The translations under genes were made by a program, and so were the position numbers. From Collinsella sp. AF08-23 (GTDB taxonomy: Bacteria; Actinomycetota; Coriobacteriia; Coriobacteriales; Coriobacteriaceae): a DNA stretch of 64,000 nucleotides. Within the stretch, counting starts at the first letter, position 1. The number at the start of each line of letters is the position of its first letter. Positions 7,699 to 16,866 of this stretch are shown here, piece after piece. The DNA lies in the NCBI RefSeq assembly GCF_003479805.1, contig NZ_QUHV01000010.1, positions 17,245 to 81,244 of the forward strand, given 5' to 3'. The notes under the pieces are model-generated. The model had not been told where the DNA came from and ran no database searches. It saw only the letters and a list, made by a program, of their open reading frames with translations.

Positions 7699-10578
7699 AT
7701 GGCGAATACGAAACAATACCTGAGCCACCTACTGCAGAACACGGGTATCACTCCGGCGTGTAGTGAAGAGGAGCGCGAGGCGGCCAACGTCATCGCGAAG
7801 ATCTTTGCCGATCACGGATTCACGCCCGAGATGCAAGAGTTCAGCGCGAGTGGCATGACCAAGGTTGCCCAGGCCATCTTGGGTATCGTCGCTTTCGTCG
7901 GTGCCGTGCTTTGCGGCATTGGAGGGGCCCTTGGCGTGGTCGGCCTGCTTTTGGCCCTCGCCGCCGCCGTTGTCTACGTGCTCGAGCGCACGGGTCGCCC
8001 CGTGATCTCCGGTTTGGGCTCTGGTGGTTTGAGCCAGAATGTCATCGCCTACCATCGTGCTTCCGGCCCGCTCGCCTCGCCCCGCAACCGCCCTGTCGTG
8101 GTGGTCGCCCATTACGATTCGCCGCGTGAGGACCTGCTTGCCCGTGAGCCGTTCGCGGCGTACAAGCCCCTCATCGTCAAGTTGCTGCCCTTTGCGATGG
8201 TCGCGCCCGCGGTTCTCGCGTTCATTCGCCTGTTCCCCGTTCCGGGTGCCGCCAAAGCGGTGCTTTGGGTTCTCGCCATTCTTGCTGCTTTGGTTCCGCT
8301 GGCGAACGGCGTTGCGATTATTGCCAATCGTTTCGTGTTGCCGTATACCACGGGTGCCGTGTCGAACAAGTCTTCCGTTGCCGCGATGCTCGGCGTGATG
8401 GATGCCGTTTCGCCGTACGAGCTTGGTGAGGAATTCCCGCATGATACGCCGGCGGACGAGTATTTCGCCGAGCAGCAGCGCATCCTCGAAGACGCGATCG
8501 CCGCGGCAGAGGCGGCTGCTGCCGCTGAGGCGGAGGCTGCCATGGCTTACCCCCACGAGGTTGAGGGGCAAGACGAGCAGAATGGCGAGGCGGACGAGGT
8601 TACCGAGACCGCCGAGGTTGGTAAGGTTGTCGAGCAGGTTCCCGAGGTGCCTGTGGTGCTCGAGCCCGTCGACGTGCTCGGCGCGACGGCTACCGATCTT
8701 CCTGCTGTTGATCTTGGGTCGACGGTGACCATGAATGTCGAGAACGATGTCGCTCCCGCGGAGGATGAGGTCGAGGAGCAGCTCGACGCCGATGCCACGG
8801 TCGCCACCATGCCCGCTATTGATAGCGCGCCTGTTGTCGAAGAGGACCTGGAGAGCGAGGAAGAAGATCTCGGTGCCGGGACGCAGTCCGAGCTTGATTT
8901 GGATGCCGCCGCCCCCGAGCCCAAGCTTCCCTTCTACTTGAACAGCGCGGGCAACGTTCGTTTTGGCGCTGACGTGATTCGCGGTTTGGGTATGCTTCCC
9001 GAGAGCTGCGTCGTGCTGTACGAACCGGGTGATGAGCCCGAGCCCGAGACCCCAACCGCGTTTGAGGTTGAGCATGAGGAGGAGGCTCCCGCCGCCGACG
9101 CGTATGACGCATACGACACCTACGACGAGGATGTTGAGCTCGAGCAGGATTATTCCGAAGAGGACACTAACGATGAGAGCGAGCTCGCCGAGGCCTACGA
9201 TGAGGCTGAGGATGAGGACGGATTTGAAGAAGCGTTCGCCCCTCAGGAAGAGGTCGAGGAAGAAGACGACTTCGACGTCGTGATGGAAGCTGAGTATGAG
9301 GTCATCGAGGACGAGGCTGAGGACGAAGCTGCTGAGGAGACGGCCATGGCGGCGAGCGACGAGACTCCTTCTGAGGATGGGAACGCCGCCGTTGACGCTG
9401 CTGCAGAGGAGGCCCCTGCGGGGCAGCCCGTTGAGGAAGAGCATCACGTGGAGGAGGATCACGAGGATCAGGACGCAGCTGGCGCTACTGAGGTGTTCGC
9501 GATGCCCTCTGCCACGCCTCGCGGAGAAGCCGACATGTCCGGCACGATTGCCATGCCCGTCCAGCCCTCCGTCCAGCCTGTGGAGACGGTTGACTCCCTC
9601 ATGGCCCAGATAGACTCTGCGGTGCCGGCACGCCCCAAGCGCACCATCAACGTGCCGAGCACGGCGGACGCCCCTGTGCCCCGGGTACCCCAGACGGCGA
9701 ACCGCGCCTCCTTGTTCGATTTACCTGATCCTTCCGCCGCCCCGGCCGATCCGTTTGGCGTTCAGGGTGTCCCAAATGTTCCGAACCAAAGCGGGACCGC
9801 TGATGTCGCCTCCGAGGCCCGCAGTGCCTTTACGGTCATCAGTTCTCCCGAGCCCGTTGCAGCTCCTGAGCAGTCGTTTGAGACCATCAGCGCCCCGGCG
9901 CCCGCTCAAGAGAAGCCGCACCGTGGAATCAGCCGCCTCTTTGGACGCAAGAGGAAGAACGATGACAGCATGAGTGAGTGGCTTGGTGTCGATGACTCGT
10001 TTGATGCCAAGTCCACGGGGAACGACATCGGTTCCTGGGACAACTTCGACGACGGATGGAAGGGCGGCGCCGCTGGCTACGACGGCGCAACCGAGGAGGA
10101 GCTGCGCGAGGCCGTTGCCGACATGGGCGATGACGAGCTTTTGGGACACGACATCTGGTTCGTGGCCACGGGCGCATCCGAAAACGGCAACGCCGGCATC
10201 CGCGCCTTCCTCGATGCCCATCGTGACAAGCTTCGCGGTGTGTTCCTCATCAACCTCGAGAGCGTGGGTGCGGGTCAGCTCGCCATGCTCGCCACCGAAG
10301 GTGAGCAACGCGTCTTCAAGGGTGACAAGCGCATCATGAAGTTGGTCCAGCAGGTGAGCAGCGACTTCCATCGCGAGTGTGCGACGGTCGACATGCCGTA
10401 CGTGACAACCGATGCCCATGTCGCCATGGGTATGAGCTTGCGCTCCCTGACCATCGGTGGTGTTGAGGGCACCGGCTTCGCCCTCGCCCATACGGAGGAG
10501 GATCAGCCGTACAACGTGGATACGGACAACGTTGCCTTCGTGTCCGATGTGGTCACCGAGGTCATCCGCCGCTCGTAA
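7699..10578 (+). CDS. membrane M28-peptidase-like protein split by a long acidic insert
   Basis: 959 residues. The N-terminal ~1-245 looks like the first half of an M28 metallopeptidase with two or more hydrophobic segments (~50-95 and ~155-205); H138 and D140 form the expected metal-binding AHYD motif. Residues ~250-780 are a highly acidic, Glu/Asp/Ala/Val-rich, probably disordered stretch with some basic and proline-rich parts at its end. The C-terminal ~800-959 resembles the second half: FVATGASENGNAG (E828), INLESVGAG (E854 where Asp is usual) and AHTEEDQ (H931). The usual D-N-A-S-G motif is SNKSS at 222-226, so one metal ligand may be lost. It could be an inactive or altered peptidase. 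ATG start; -10-like TATACT lies upstream near 7626. Confidence 0.6.
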   Translation: MANTKQYLSHLLQNTGITPACSEEEREAANVIAKIFADHGFTPEMQEFSASGMTKVAQAILGIVAFVGAVLCGIGGALGVVGLLLALAAAVVYVLERTGRPVISGLGSGGLSQNVIAYHRASGPLASPRNRPVVVVAHYDSPREDLLAREPFAAYKPLIVKLLPFAMVAPAVLAFIRLFPVPGAAKAVLWVLAILAALVPLANGVAIIANRFVLPYTTGAVSNKSSVAAMLGVMDAVSPYELGEEFPHDTPADEYFAEQQRILEDAIAAAEAAAAAEAEAAMAYPHEVEGQDEQNGEADEVTETAEVGKVVEQVPEVPVVLEPVDVLGATATDLPAVDLGSTVTMNVENDVAPAEDEVEEQLDADATVATMPAIDSAPVVEEDLESEEEDLGAGTQSELDLDAAAPEPKLPFYLNSAGNVRFGADVIRGLGMLPESCVVLYEPGDEPEPETPTAFEVEHEEEAPAADAYDAYDTYDEDVELEQDYSEEDTNDESELAEAYDEAEDEDGFEEAFAPQEEVEEEDDFDVVMEAEYEVIEDEAEDEAAEETAMAASDETPSEDGNAAVDAAAEEAPAGQPVEEEHHVEEDHEDQDAAGATEVFAMPSATPRGEADMSGTIAMPVQPSVQPVETVDSLMAQIDSAVPARPKRTINVPSTADAPVPRVPQTANRASLFDLPDPSAAPADPFGVQGVPNVPNQSGTADVASEARSAFTVISSPEPVAAPEQSFETISAPAPAQEKPHRGISRLFGRKRKNDDSMSEWLGVDDSFDAKSTGNDIGSWDNFDDGWKGGAAGYDGATEEELREAVADMGDDELLGHDIWFVATGASENGNAGIRAFLDAHRDKLRGVFLINLESVGAGQLAMLATEGEQRVFKGDKRIMKLVQQVSSDFHRECATVDMPYVTTDAHVAMGMSLRSLTIGGVEGTGFALAHTEEDQPYNVDTDNVAFVSDVVTEVIRRS

Positions 10579-10608
10579 AAGCGGTACACATGCTATAGGG
10601 GAGAGACC

Positions 10609-10803
10609 GTGTTCAGGTACATCAAGGAACATTGGGTTCAGTATTTGATCGGGGCGACCATCGCCGTCTTGCTCGGGTTGGGCTTGTCGTACTATCTGGG
10701 AGAGAAATGGTCTACACCTGATAGCGTGCGCGCTCAGCGAGCTGAGGAGAATCAGGCTGTAACCCAGGAGGACGAGGAGCTAACCGAGTGGGTCTCTAGC
10801 TAA
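10609..10803 (+). CDS. small single-span membrane protein
   Basis: A 64-residue product with one hydrophobic span (about residues 12-30: IGATIAVLLGLGLSYYLG) and an acidic, hydrophilic tail. The start is GTG, preceded by AGGGGAGAG, and lies 30 bp after the M28-like gene, so the two are probably cotranscribed. No family was recognised. A strong terminator follows at 10867. It may be an accessory subunit of the membrane protein encoded upstream, but that is only suggested by position. Confidence 0.7.
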   Translation: MFRYIKEHWVQYLIGATIAVLLGLGLSYYLGEKWSTPDSVRAQRAEENQAVTQEDEELTEWVSS

Positions 10804-10866
10804 CCGAGTAGGCCTCTGGCGCCCGCCCTTGTCGTTTGCCCCCGGCCCTAGCGATATGCCTGAACT

Positions 10867-10906
10867 GCCTCCCATTTCTTGGACACAAGAAATGGGAGGC
10901 CCTTTT
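10867..10906. terminator. bidirectional rho-independent terminator
   Basis: A perfect 15 bp stem (10867-10881 with 10886-10900) around a 4 nt loop, followed by CCTTTT on the plus strand. It lies between the small membrane protein gene and the convergent sortase gene, whose stop codon overlaps its right edge, so it probably serves both operons. Confidence 0.85.
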
Positions 10907-11699
10907 ATGGCTGGAAATGCTTTGTACGAAGTGGTCGCGATCGTGCTTGCAGTTGGACAAAGATCACGATGGTTCTTGTGCACTCTCCTTCATGGGGTGA
11001 CGGGCAGGTCACCAAGCTGAGTACACGGCGAGCCCGTTCGATAAGTTCCTCCTTGTTTTCGGCGCAGCATGAGGCGTCTTTGGAAAGGGAGCGCAAAAAG
11101 GAGCGCAGACCACTGTTGCTGGCGAATCGGAACTGCTGGATGTCTGGGTATAAGGCATCGACGTTGATTGCCATGAGAGGCTTAAACGTTGCATCTCCAT
11201 GCTCGGTGGTTGACCAATGCGCGTCTCCGATGAGTGAAAAGGTCTGCTGTTCATAGGCGTGCGAAAGCGGCGTGAACATCGAGTCTGGCGCATCCACGGT
11301 GTGTCCATAGATGAGGATATGGGAAGCTTCCGTAGTGCAACGGGGGTCGATATAGGGACAGCCCAAGGTGCTTGCCCTCCCCCAGAAATCGTGTTTCAAA
11401 TACCATCCGCCAGCATGCTCTCCCCGTTCTGATGTAACGGGGTAGCTGATGCTCGTGCCCTCAACCGTTAGCCATCCGACTACATCGGGGTTCTCCTTCC
11501 TCAGAGAGGGCCAGTCGATGCCCTCTTTTGCCGCGTTGTTTGGGGAATCGCCAATCACCTCGACCTCAAGCGTGCTATATCGAGATAGTGAGCGTGACGT
11601 GCCGGCGGCCATGATGCCCGCCGTCGCGGCGAGCAGCGTTGCAGTGAGCATCATGGCGCGCTTGAAGAGCGGTCGAATACGTCGTCCTCCAACGCTCAT
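10905..11699 (-). CDS. class B sortase
   Basis: Membrane-anchored transpeptidase that would attach surface proteins to peptidoglycan or link pilin subunits. The 264-residue product has an N-terminal membrane segment (~12-34) and the class B signatures VVGWLTVEGTSISYPV, YLKHDFWG, IYGHTV (H133), LVTC (C232) and TRTIVIF (R242), so the His-Cys-Arg triad is complete. The ATG at 11699 overlaps the stop of the upstream adhesin gene (ATGA); this coupling suggests that adhesin is its substrate. The C-terminus ends on the terminator. An earlier in-frame start would lie inside the adhesin and has no support. Confidence 0.9.
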   Translation of the reverse strand: MSVGGRRIRPLFKRAMMLTATLLAATAGIMAAGTSRSLSRYSTLEVEVIGDSPNNAAKEGIDWPSLRKENPDVVGWLTVEGTSISYPVTSERGEHAGGWYLKHDFWGRASTLGCPYIDPRCTTEASHILIYGHTVDAPDSMFTPLSHAYEQQTFSLIGDAHWSTTEHGDATFKPLMAINVDALYPDIQQFRFASNSGLRSFLRSLSKDASCCAENKEELIERARRVLSLVTCPSPHEGECTRTIVIFVQLQARSRPLRTKHFQP

Positions 11700-14600
11700 G
11701 ATCGCCGTTTGAGATAAGGGCGCTGCGGCCGAACACGTGCTCTCCTGCCGCAGGCGAGGCCCACACCGCCGGCGGCTAGTGCCCCGGCAAGCAGGAAGGC
11801 CGCCGGTGATGCCCACCCCGTTTGGGCGAGCGGGCCCTTGGGTTCATTGCCCGGCGTTTGGGTTACGTAGTCTTCGTCATGGTCTTCGAGTCCGGTACCG
11901 CCTCCGTTGCGATACAAATCCACGTGGGCTGAATTAGACAAATCGGTGCCGGCGAGATATTCGCCGGTCGCGCGCATGTGAATGACTGCGGGGGACAACG
12001 ACTGTTCCGCTGGATTATCCCCCTCGCTCTTTGAGCTTTGCGCGCGCTCGATACGGTCTAGATCATCGTGCGGATCTTTAAGGTCATCACGCTTCCAAGA
12101 ATCGCGCCGTGACGTAAACGACTGCTCCACTCGACCATACTCAAGGCGAATACCCGTGATGTATTCCCCCTCACCTAGGCCAAGGTCCTTTGCGAACAAC
12201 ATGTGGGCTTCGTCTGCCGGCAGGTCTTGTGTCCACAGGGCCCAGCCCGCATAAGAGACCGCGCGACCATCATCGCCTAGATGCACCGTGGCGGGGTCGG
12301 TGAGCCAGGGGTTGTCGTGCCCATCGTCACGCGTCGCGTTTGCACCACTTTCATCCATATGGTCATCATCGATGTTGTTCGTGGTGTACCACACGTTGAG
12401 CTTGCCGTCGAAGTCCTCGCGCGCAACCGGCGTCGTGATTCCCTCGAATATCGCCAGCCCCTCGCGCACGGCATCCAGGTCATCGGTGACGGTGAACTCG
12501 TCGACCCAGGTGGAGCTTGTGTTTCTAAAGTCGATGCTGTAGTCGAATCGGCCTTCGGGGGAGACCGTGACGTTCGCTTGATTAAGACCGTCTCCGTTTT
12601 CGACGGTATCGGGTGCCGTTGGGTCGGCGATTTCCTGACGCTTGTCGATTTCCCCTTGAACGGTAACGGGCTCGTCGTACATGGTGACGGTCTGCACCGC
12701 CCCCGTTTCCTCAACGGTGAACGCGACACTCTTGGCCTTGTCGTACCCGCGTGGGGTCATATCCTCAACGAGCGTGTAGGTACCCGGTGCGAGTCGATCG
12801 ATACGATGGGCCTCACTTCCGCTCGTCCACTGCTCAACGACTTCACCCTTATTGTTGAGGATGCTCAACTTGGCTCCTTCCACCTCCTCTTCGTTGGTGA
12901 TATCCCTTTTGGAGATCTCGACTTTTGTGTAGTCGTTTTCTACGGTCACGGTGTGGGTTTGCTTACCCTCAATCTGGCCATGTGCGTCGACTGAGAAGAA
13001 GATAGGAAGGTATGGGCCAATAAAACCAGGGGGAGCCCCCGTTTCTCGCAGGCCATACGCCCCCTCCTCCAGGTGCTTTACGGTCAGAGTTCCGCTCGCA
13101 TCCGTGGAGGCGTCGAACGTTGTGGCGCCGCCGGTAAGAAGGATGGGGAGATCTGTCCACGTCCCCGAATCGAACATGGCGTATGAGGCGGTGGTTCCCA
13201 AGGTTGCGGTGTGCGCCTCACCTCCATCGACGGTTAGCTCGTAACGCCCGGCAGAAAGATCGCTTGCTGTGTAAGCGTTGTCTTCTTTCCGATACGTGAG
13301 CTCAACCGGCTTGCACGCATCTCCCGCATGCGCGAGTGTCGCGCTCGTACCGAACACCCCTTGTGTGATGGAAAGAACATATCTCTGGTTTTCGACGATG
13401 TCGAGTTCCTTGAGGTCGATGTCGAGTTGCTTGCCATCGCGAATAACGGAAAGCGCGTATAAGCCGGGCTCGAGGTTGGTTTGGGATGTTGTGAGTTCGA
13501 GGGGAGAGCTTCCCTCACGCTGGAGGGAGACGGATATGGCGTCTGGCTTGACGAGCTCGATGACGGCGTAGGGAACGCGCTGCTGGGCGCAGACGGTTGA
13601 TCCCTCGGGAGCACGCACCGCGATCGCGCCGCCCTCGTTCGGAGAGACGGAGATCTCGTCTCGTCTATCCCACAAGGAGAAGGACGCACCTTCCAAAGGA
13701 GCACCGTTGCCCGTGATGTTCTTATCGACTTCAAGATGCGTGGGTTCATTGGCCGCTTCGACATCCGCATACACGAGGTTCGTGGAGCTGTCTTGGTATG
13801 TGAGGGTGAATTCGAGCGGCGTCGCGTCAAGAACGTGCCCATCTGGAGCCTTCGTTTCAACGAAGGCATAGCGCGCGCTGCCCATCCCTAAGGGCAGTTC
13901 TCTGGACTGTGCCCAGCCGCCTTCCTGCGTCACCACGTGATCGACGATCTGTCCGGCGGTTGCCTGAATGGTTCCATCGGGGCTGATAACGTCATCGAGG
14001 GCCACCACATCGAACTCGGCGCCTGCAAGGCCATAGGCTGCATCATATTTGCTCTGGGATGATATTTTCCCTGTTTGAAGCGATTTGCTGGGCTCCTGAA
14101 ACTCGGTAAGGTGTGGACAATCATCCTTTTCAGAGCAGGTCTTGTGGATGGATGCGACTCCCCGTGCCTGCTCGTCCGCCACACGGACAACAGTCACCGG
14201 GCCGGTTTCATGCTCGTCTGAAATGACGACCTTGACATCCTTGTTTGGAAGAAGATATGGCTCCCGCGCCGCCACCTCGCGAAGATAATACGTTCCCGAC
14301 CTGAGTGCCTCGGGAAACGTGACGGTTCCCGTCTCGTCGGTTTCGAATATGGAGACTTCACTGTGGTTGGGATACCAAACCTCTTGGGTAATAGGCTTGA
14401 GATCTTTGTCCAAGAGTTGGAAGGAGAAGCCGGCGAGCGGTACGGTTTGCCCGCTTTCGGCATCGGCCTTGACCACCTGGATGCGCGAGGTGATGAGGTC
14501 GTTATCGACGATGTAATGTAGGCTCGCCCCGTCTGCCATGGCGTCCACGCCGATGGTCCAATCGGGACAGGGACGATAGCCCTCAGGTGTGGTGGAAGGA

Positions 14601-16027
14601 TCTTCGCGGACCGTATAGCCCTTGGCATCATAAGGGAGCGCGCCGGATATGCCCTCCACGCGTTTTCCCTCGCCCATCCAGGGTTTCTGCGGGTCATCCG
14701 TCTTGTCGGCGGCAATCGCCTCCCGATTCACCGTCTCGGCGCGATCGGTGGACGCTTTGCCGTTCTCGTCGGTGATGAGGGAGCCAACGGTTTTGCCGGT
14801 TGTGTTCGAGATGATCTCGAATCGGATGCCCGGCCCGGCATGTTGCAGCCCCGATCCCTCGGCCCCGGTGTCACGGTATTTGACGATGTCGATGTCGAAC
14901 GCGATGACATGCTCGATGAAATCATCGGGCTCAAGGGTGATGACCTCGGCATCTCCCAGCTGATCGGCGCCGACCGTGTAGGTATGGGCGTTTGGATCAA
15001 GCTTGTATCCCGCAGGTGCCTTGGTCTCGGTGACGACGATGTTTCCGAGCGGCACCGCGTCGAACACGACTGACCCCTCTTTGTTTGTGGTTCCCGTTGC
15101 GCTCCAGCCGGATGTGGAGGTTGATGTCACGCGAAACTCAGCACCCTCGAGCGATGCTCCCACCTGCGCTTTCCCGCCCGTGGCGGAATCCTTTTTGGCG
15201 ATGATGAGCCGTACGGTCCCCGCCTTGTCGGAGAGGGGGACCGAGCCCTCGGAATCACCGGTGGAGAATTCGACGCGCTGATTGTTGAGGCTGAACCCTG
15301 CCGGCGCTTTGACCTCTATGGCGTAGTATGAGGTGTTGGGCGTGAGCTCGCAGGAGGCGTGCCCATGCTCGTCCGTTGTTATTGAGGTGACTTTTGCCCC
15401 ATCGGACGCTCGATAGATGTCGTAAACGGCGCCTTTGAGGGAGTACGTCCCGTTTCCCTTGGTGATTTCGACATCCGCCGACGTCTTGGTAAACCGTACT
15501 GTTGCCTTGGGGTTGTAGCGCAGGTGAATCTCTCCCATCTGCTGCGTTCCCCACATCTCGCCTTCGAGGAATGTATCGGCGTTTGCGCCGCCGCTCGTAT
15601 TGGAATGGATGACGATGGAATACGTGCCGTCCTGCTGGAGAGTTCCCACATAGTCATAGGTTCCGTCGTAGGGGACGGCGTAATGAATGCCCGAGATGCA
15701 GCGCCCATAGGCGATCTGCGTCGACCCATCGGGAAGATGGATCGTTGCCTTGCATTGGGCCACGGCACCTTCATAGTATGCCTGCTGTTTGTTCGTAATG
15801 ACGATGTCCGCCTTGCCGGTGATCGTGCTGGGTGCCGCATATGCGGTAGGTGTAGCCTTGCCGCCCTCCATCGTTCCAGCCAGCATGCCCAGCGCGACAA
15901 CGGCGGCCACGGCGAGCGCGGCGAGTAGCTTGGGAGCGGGACGTCGCGGTTTTGCACGCGGCCCTCTCGATGCGATGAAGTGATCGTGTCGCCGGCGCGC
16001 GGCGAGGTGTGTCCGAAAGCGTTTCAC
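11696..16027 (-). CDS. LAQTG-anchored SpaA/Cna-B-type surface adhesin or pilin
   Basis: 1443-residue wall protein. The GTG start at 16027 is chosen for its GGGAGGA site; a longer frame to 16309 lacks one. A basic N-terminus is followed by a signal segment (~40-62, LLAALAVAAVVALGM) ending near AYAAPST. The body has about seven Ig-like prealbumin/SpaA repeats marked by E-box motifs: EVKAPAGFSL, ETKAPAGYKL, REVAAREPYLL, ETKAPDGHVL, RETGAPPGFI, VEDMTPRGYDK. Such domains often carry Lys-Asn isopeptide bonds. A region with SIDFRNTSSTWVDEFTVTDD follows. The C-terminus has LAQTG (~1400-1404), a hydrophobic span and a basic tail. It is translationally coupled to the class B sortase. LAXTG is the motif usual for class E enzymes, so the actual sortase is uncertain. 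Confidence 0.88.
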   Translation of the reverse strand: MKRFRTHLAARRRHDHFIASRGPRAKPRRPAPKLLAALAVAAVVALGMLAGTMEGGKATPTAYAAPSTITGKADIVITNKQQAYYEGAVAQCKATIHLPDGSTQIAYGRCISGIHYAVPYDGTYDYVGTLQQDGTYSIVIHSNTSGGANADTFLEGEMWGTQQMGEIHLRYNPKATVRFTKTSADVEITKGNGTYSLKGAVYDIYRASDGAKVTSITTDEHGHASCELTPNTSYYAIEVKAPAGFSLNNQRVEFSTGDSEGSVPLSDKAGTVRLIIAKKDSATGGKAQVGASLEGAEFRVTSTSTSGWSATGTTNKEGSVVFDAVPLGNIVVTETKAPAGYKLDPNAHTYTVGADQLGDAEVITLEPDDFIEHVIAFDIDIVKYRDTGAEGSGLQHAGPGIRFEIISNTTGKTVGSLITDENGKASTDRAETVNREAIAADKTDDPQKPWMGEGKRVEGISGALPYDAKGYTVREDPSTTPEGYRPCPDWTIGVDAMADGASLHYIVDNDLITSRIQVVKADAESGQTVPLAGFSFQLLDKDLKPITQEVWYPNHSEVSIFETDETGTVTFPEALRSGTYYLREVAAREPYLLPNKDVKVVISDEHETGPVTVVRVADEQARGVASIHKTCSEKDDCPHLTEFQEPSKSLQTGKISSQSKYDAAYGLAGAEFDVVALDDVISPDGTIQATAGQIVDHVVTQEGGWAQSRELPLGMGSARYAFVETKAPDGHVLDATPLEFTLTYQDSSTNLVYADVEAANEPTHLEVDKNITGNGAPLEGASFSLWDRRDEISVSPNEGGAIAVRAPEGSTVCAQQRVPYAVIELVKPDAISVSLQREGSSPLELTTSQTNLEPGLYALSVIRDGKQLDIDLKELDIVENQRYVLSITQGVFGTSATLAHAGDACKPVELTYRKEDNAYTASDLSAGRYELTVDGGEAHTATLGTTASYAMFDSGTWTDLPILLTGGATTFDASTDASGTLTVKHLEEGAYGLRETGAPPGFIGPYLPIFFSVDAHGQIEGKQTHTVTVENDYTKVEISKRDITNEEEVEGAKLSILNNKGEVVEQWTSGSEAHRIDRLAPGTYTLVEDMTPRGYDKAKSVAFTVEETGAVQTVTMYDEPVTVQGEIDKRQEIADPTAPDTVENGDGLNQANVTVSPEGRFDYSIDFRNTSSTWVDEFTVTDDLDAVREGLAIFEGITTPVAREDFDGKLNVWYTTNNIDDDHMDESGANATRDDGHDNPWLTDPATVHLGDDGRAVSYAGWALWTQDLPADEAHMLFAKDLGLGEGEYITGIRLEYGRVEQSFTSRRDSWKRDDLKDPHDDLDRIERAQSSKSEGDNPAEQSLSPAVIHMRATGEYLAGTDLSNSAHVDLYRNGGGTGLEDHDEDYVTQTPGNEPKGPLAQTGWASPAAFLLAGALAAGGVGLACGRRARVRPQRPYLKRRS

Positions 16028-16386
16028 CGTTCCTCCCGTTCTCCCGTGTTGTATGGGGAGGAAAGCGTAGGGGACGCTTTTGTCCCTTTTTCCCGCATGA
16101 TGCCCGGATTGTCTGGCCTGGGCACCGGTAACATCTGACAGCACGCAAAAATTCAAGCTAGGAGGTAATACGCTGCCAAAGGAGCGAAGGCAACGGGGAC
16201 AACCGCCCTCGGAATCATCGGATAATCTCCCCATATCCGCACGGCCCGTCACCCTTCGGCCAAGGTTTCGACCAGCCGGTGAACGCACATGCGGATACCC
16301 GAGAAACAAGTAGGCTAATAGCTGGCATTTCGCCGGTCTCGGCTATACTTTGAAGCGTTGTAGACACAAGACCGAGAGGTACTACC
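16028..16386. other. divergent intergenic region, adhesin/purE
   Basis: About 360 bp with no credible gene. It holds a small hairpin (AAAGCGT/ACGCTTT near 16064-16080), which lies in the leader of the adhesin gene on the minus strand, and the purE promoter at its right end. A stretch at 16160-16230 is GC-rich with no motif I recognise. Confidence 0.5.
16322..16349 (+). promoter_or_regulatory. purE promoter candidate
   Basis: The -10 hexamer TATACT at 16344-16349 is preceded by CTGGCA at 16322-16327 with 16 bp between. The predicted start of transcription would leave a ~30 nt leader before the purE ribosome binding site. The -35 match is weak. Confidence 0.5.
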
Positions 16387-16860
16387 ATGGATAACGCTTC
16401 CGAGAAGACCCCGCTCGTCGGAATCATCATGGGTTCCAAATCCGATATGCCCGTCATGGAGGGCTGCACGGCCGAGCTCGACGCCCTCGGCGTGCCCTAC
16501 GAGCTCGTCATTGCGAGCGCCCACCGCAATCCCGCGAAGGTCCACGAGTGGGCGGAGACCGCTGCCGACCGCGGCATCAAGGTCATCGTCGCCGCGGCTG
16601 GCAAGGCGGCCCACCTGGGTGGTGTCGTGGCGGCATTCACCCCGTTGCCGGTGATCGGCGTCCCCATGAAGACAAGCGACCTGGGCGGACTCGACTCCCT
16701 GCTTTCTATGGTTCAGATGCCTTCCGGCGTGCCGGTTGCCTGCGTGGCCATCAATGGCGCCAAGAACGCCGCAATTTACGCCACGCAGATTCTCGGCGCC
16801 ACCATGCCCGAGTACCGTGATGCGATCGCGCAGCTCAAGCGCGATATGGCCGAAGCGTAG
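16387..16860 (+). CDS. purE: N5-carboxyaminoimidazole ribonucleotide mutase
   Basis: Catalyses conversion of N5-CAIR to CAIR in purine synthesis; cytoplasmic octamer. The 157-residue product is typical for class I PurE. It shows [13 protein letters not shown] at the N-terminus, the active-site ASAHRNP motif, and the [15 protein letters not shown] and [15 protein letters not shown] stretches. GAGAGGT precedes the ATG. It is not accompanied by other pur genes and lies six bases upstream of a sortase gene, so the two may share a transcript although their functions are unrelated. Confidence 0.95.
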   Translation: MDNASEKTPLVGIIMGSKSDMPVMEGCTAELDALGVPYELVIASAHRNPAKVHEWAETAADRGIKVIVAAAGKAAHLGGVVAAFTPLPVIGVPMKTSDLGGLDSLLSMVQMPSGVPVACVAINGAKNAAIYATQILGATMPEYRDAIAQLKRDMAEA

Positions 16861-16866
16861 CCCGGT

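Noticed and set aside
16028..16309. upstream extension of the adhesin gene
   Set aside because: Adds 94 residues without signal-peptide character; the GTG at 16027 with GGGAGGA and the following signal sequence is a far better start.
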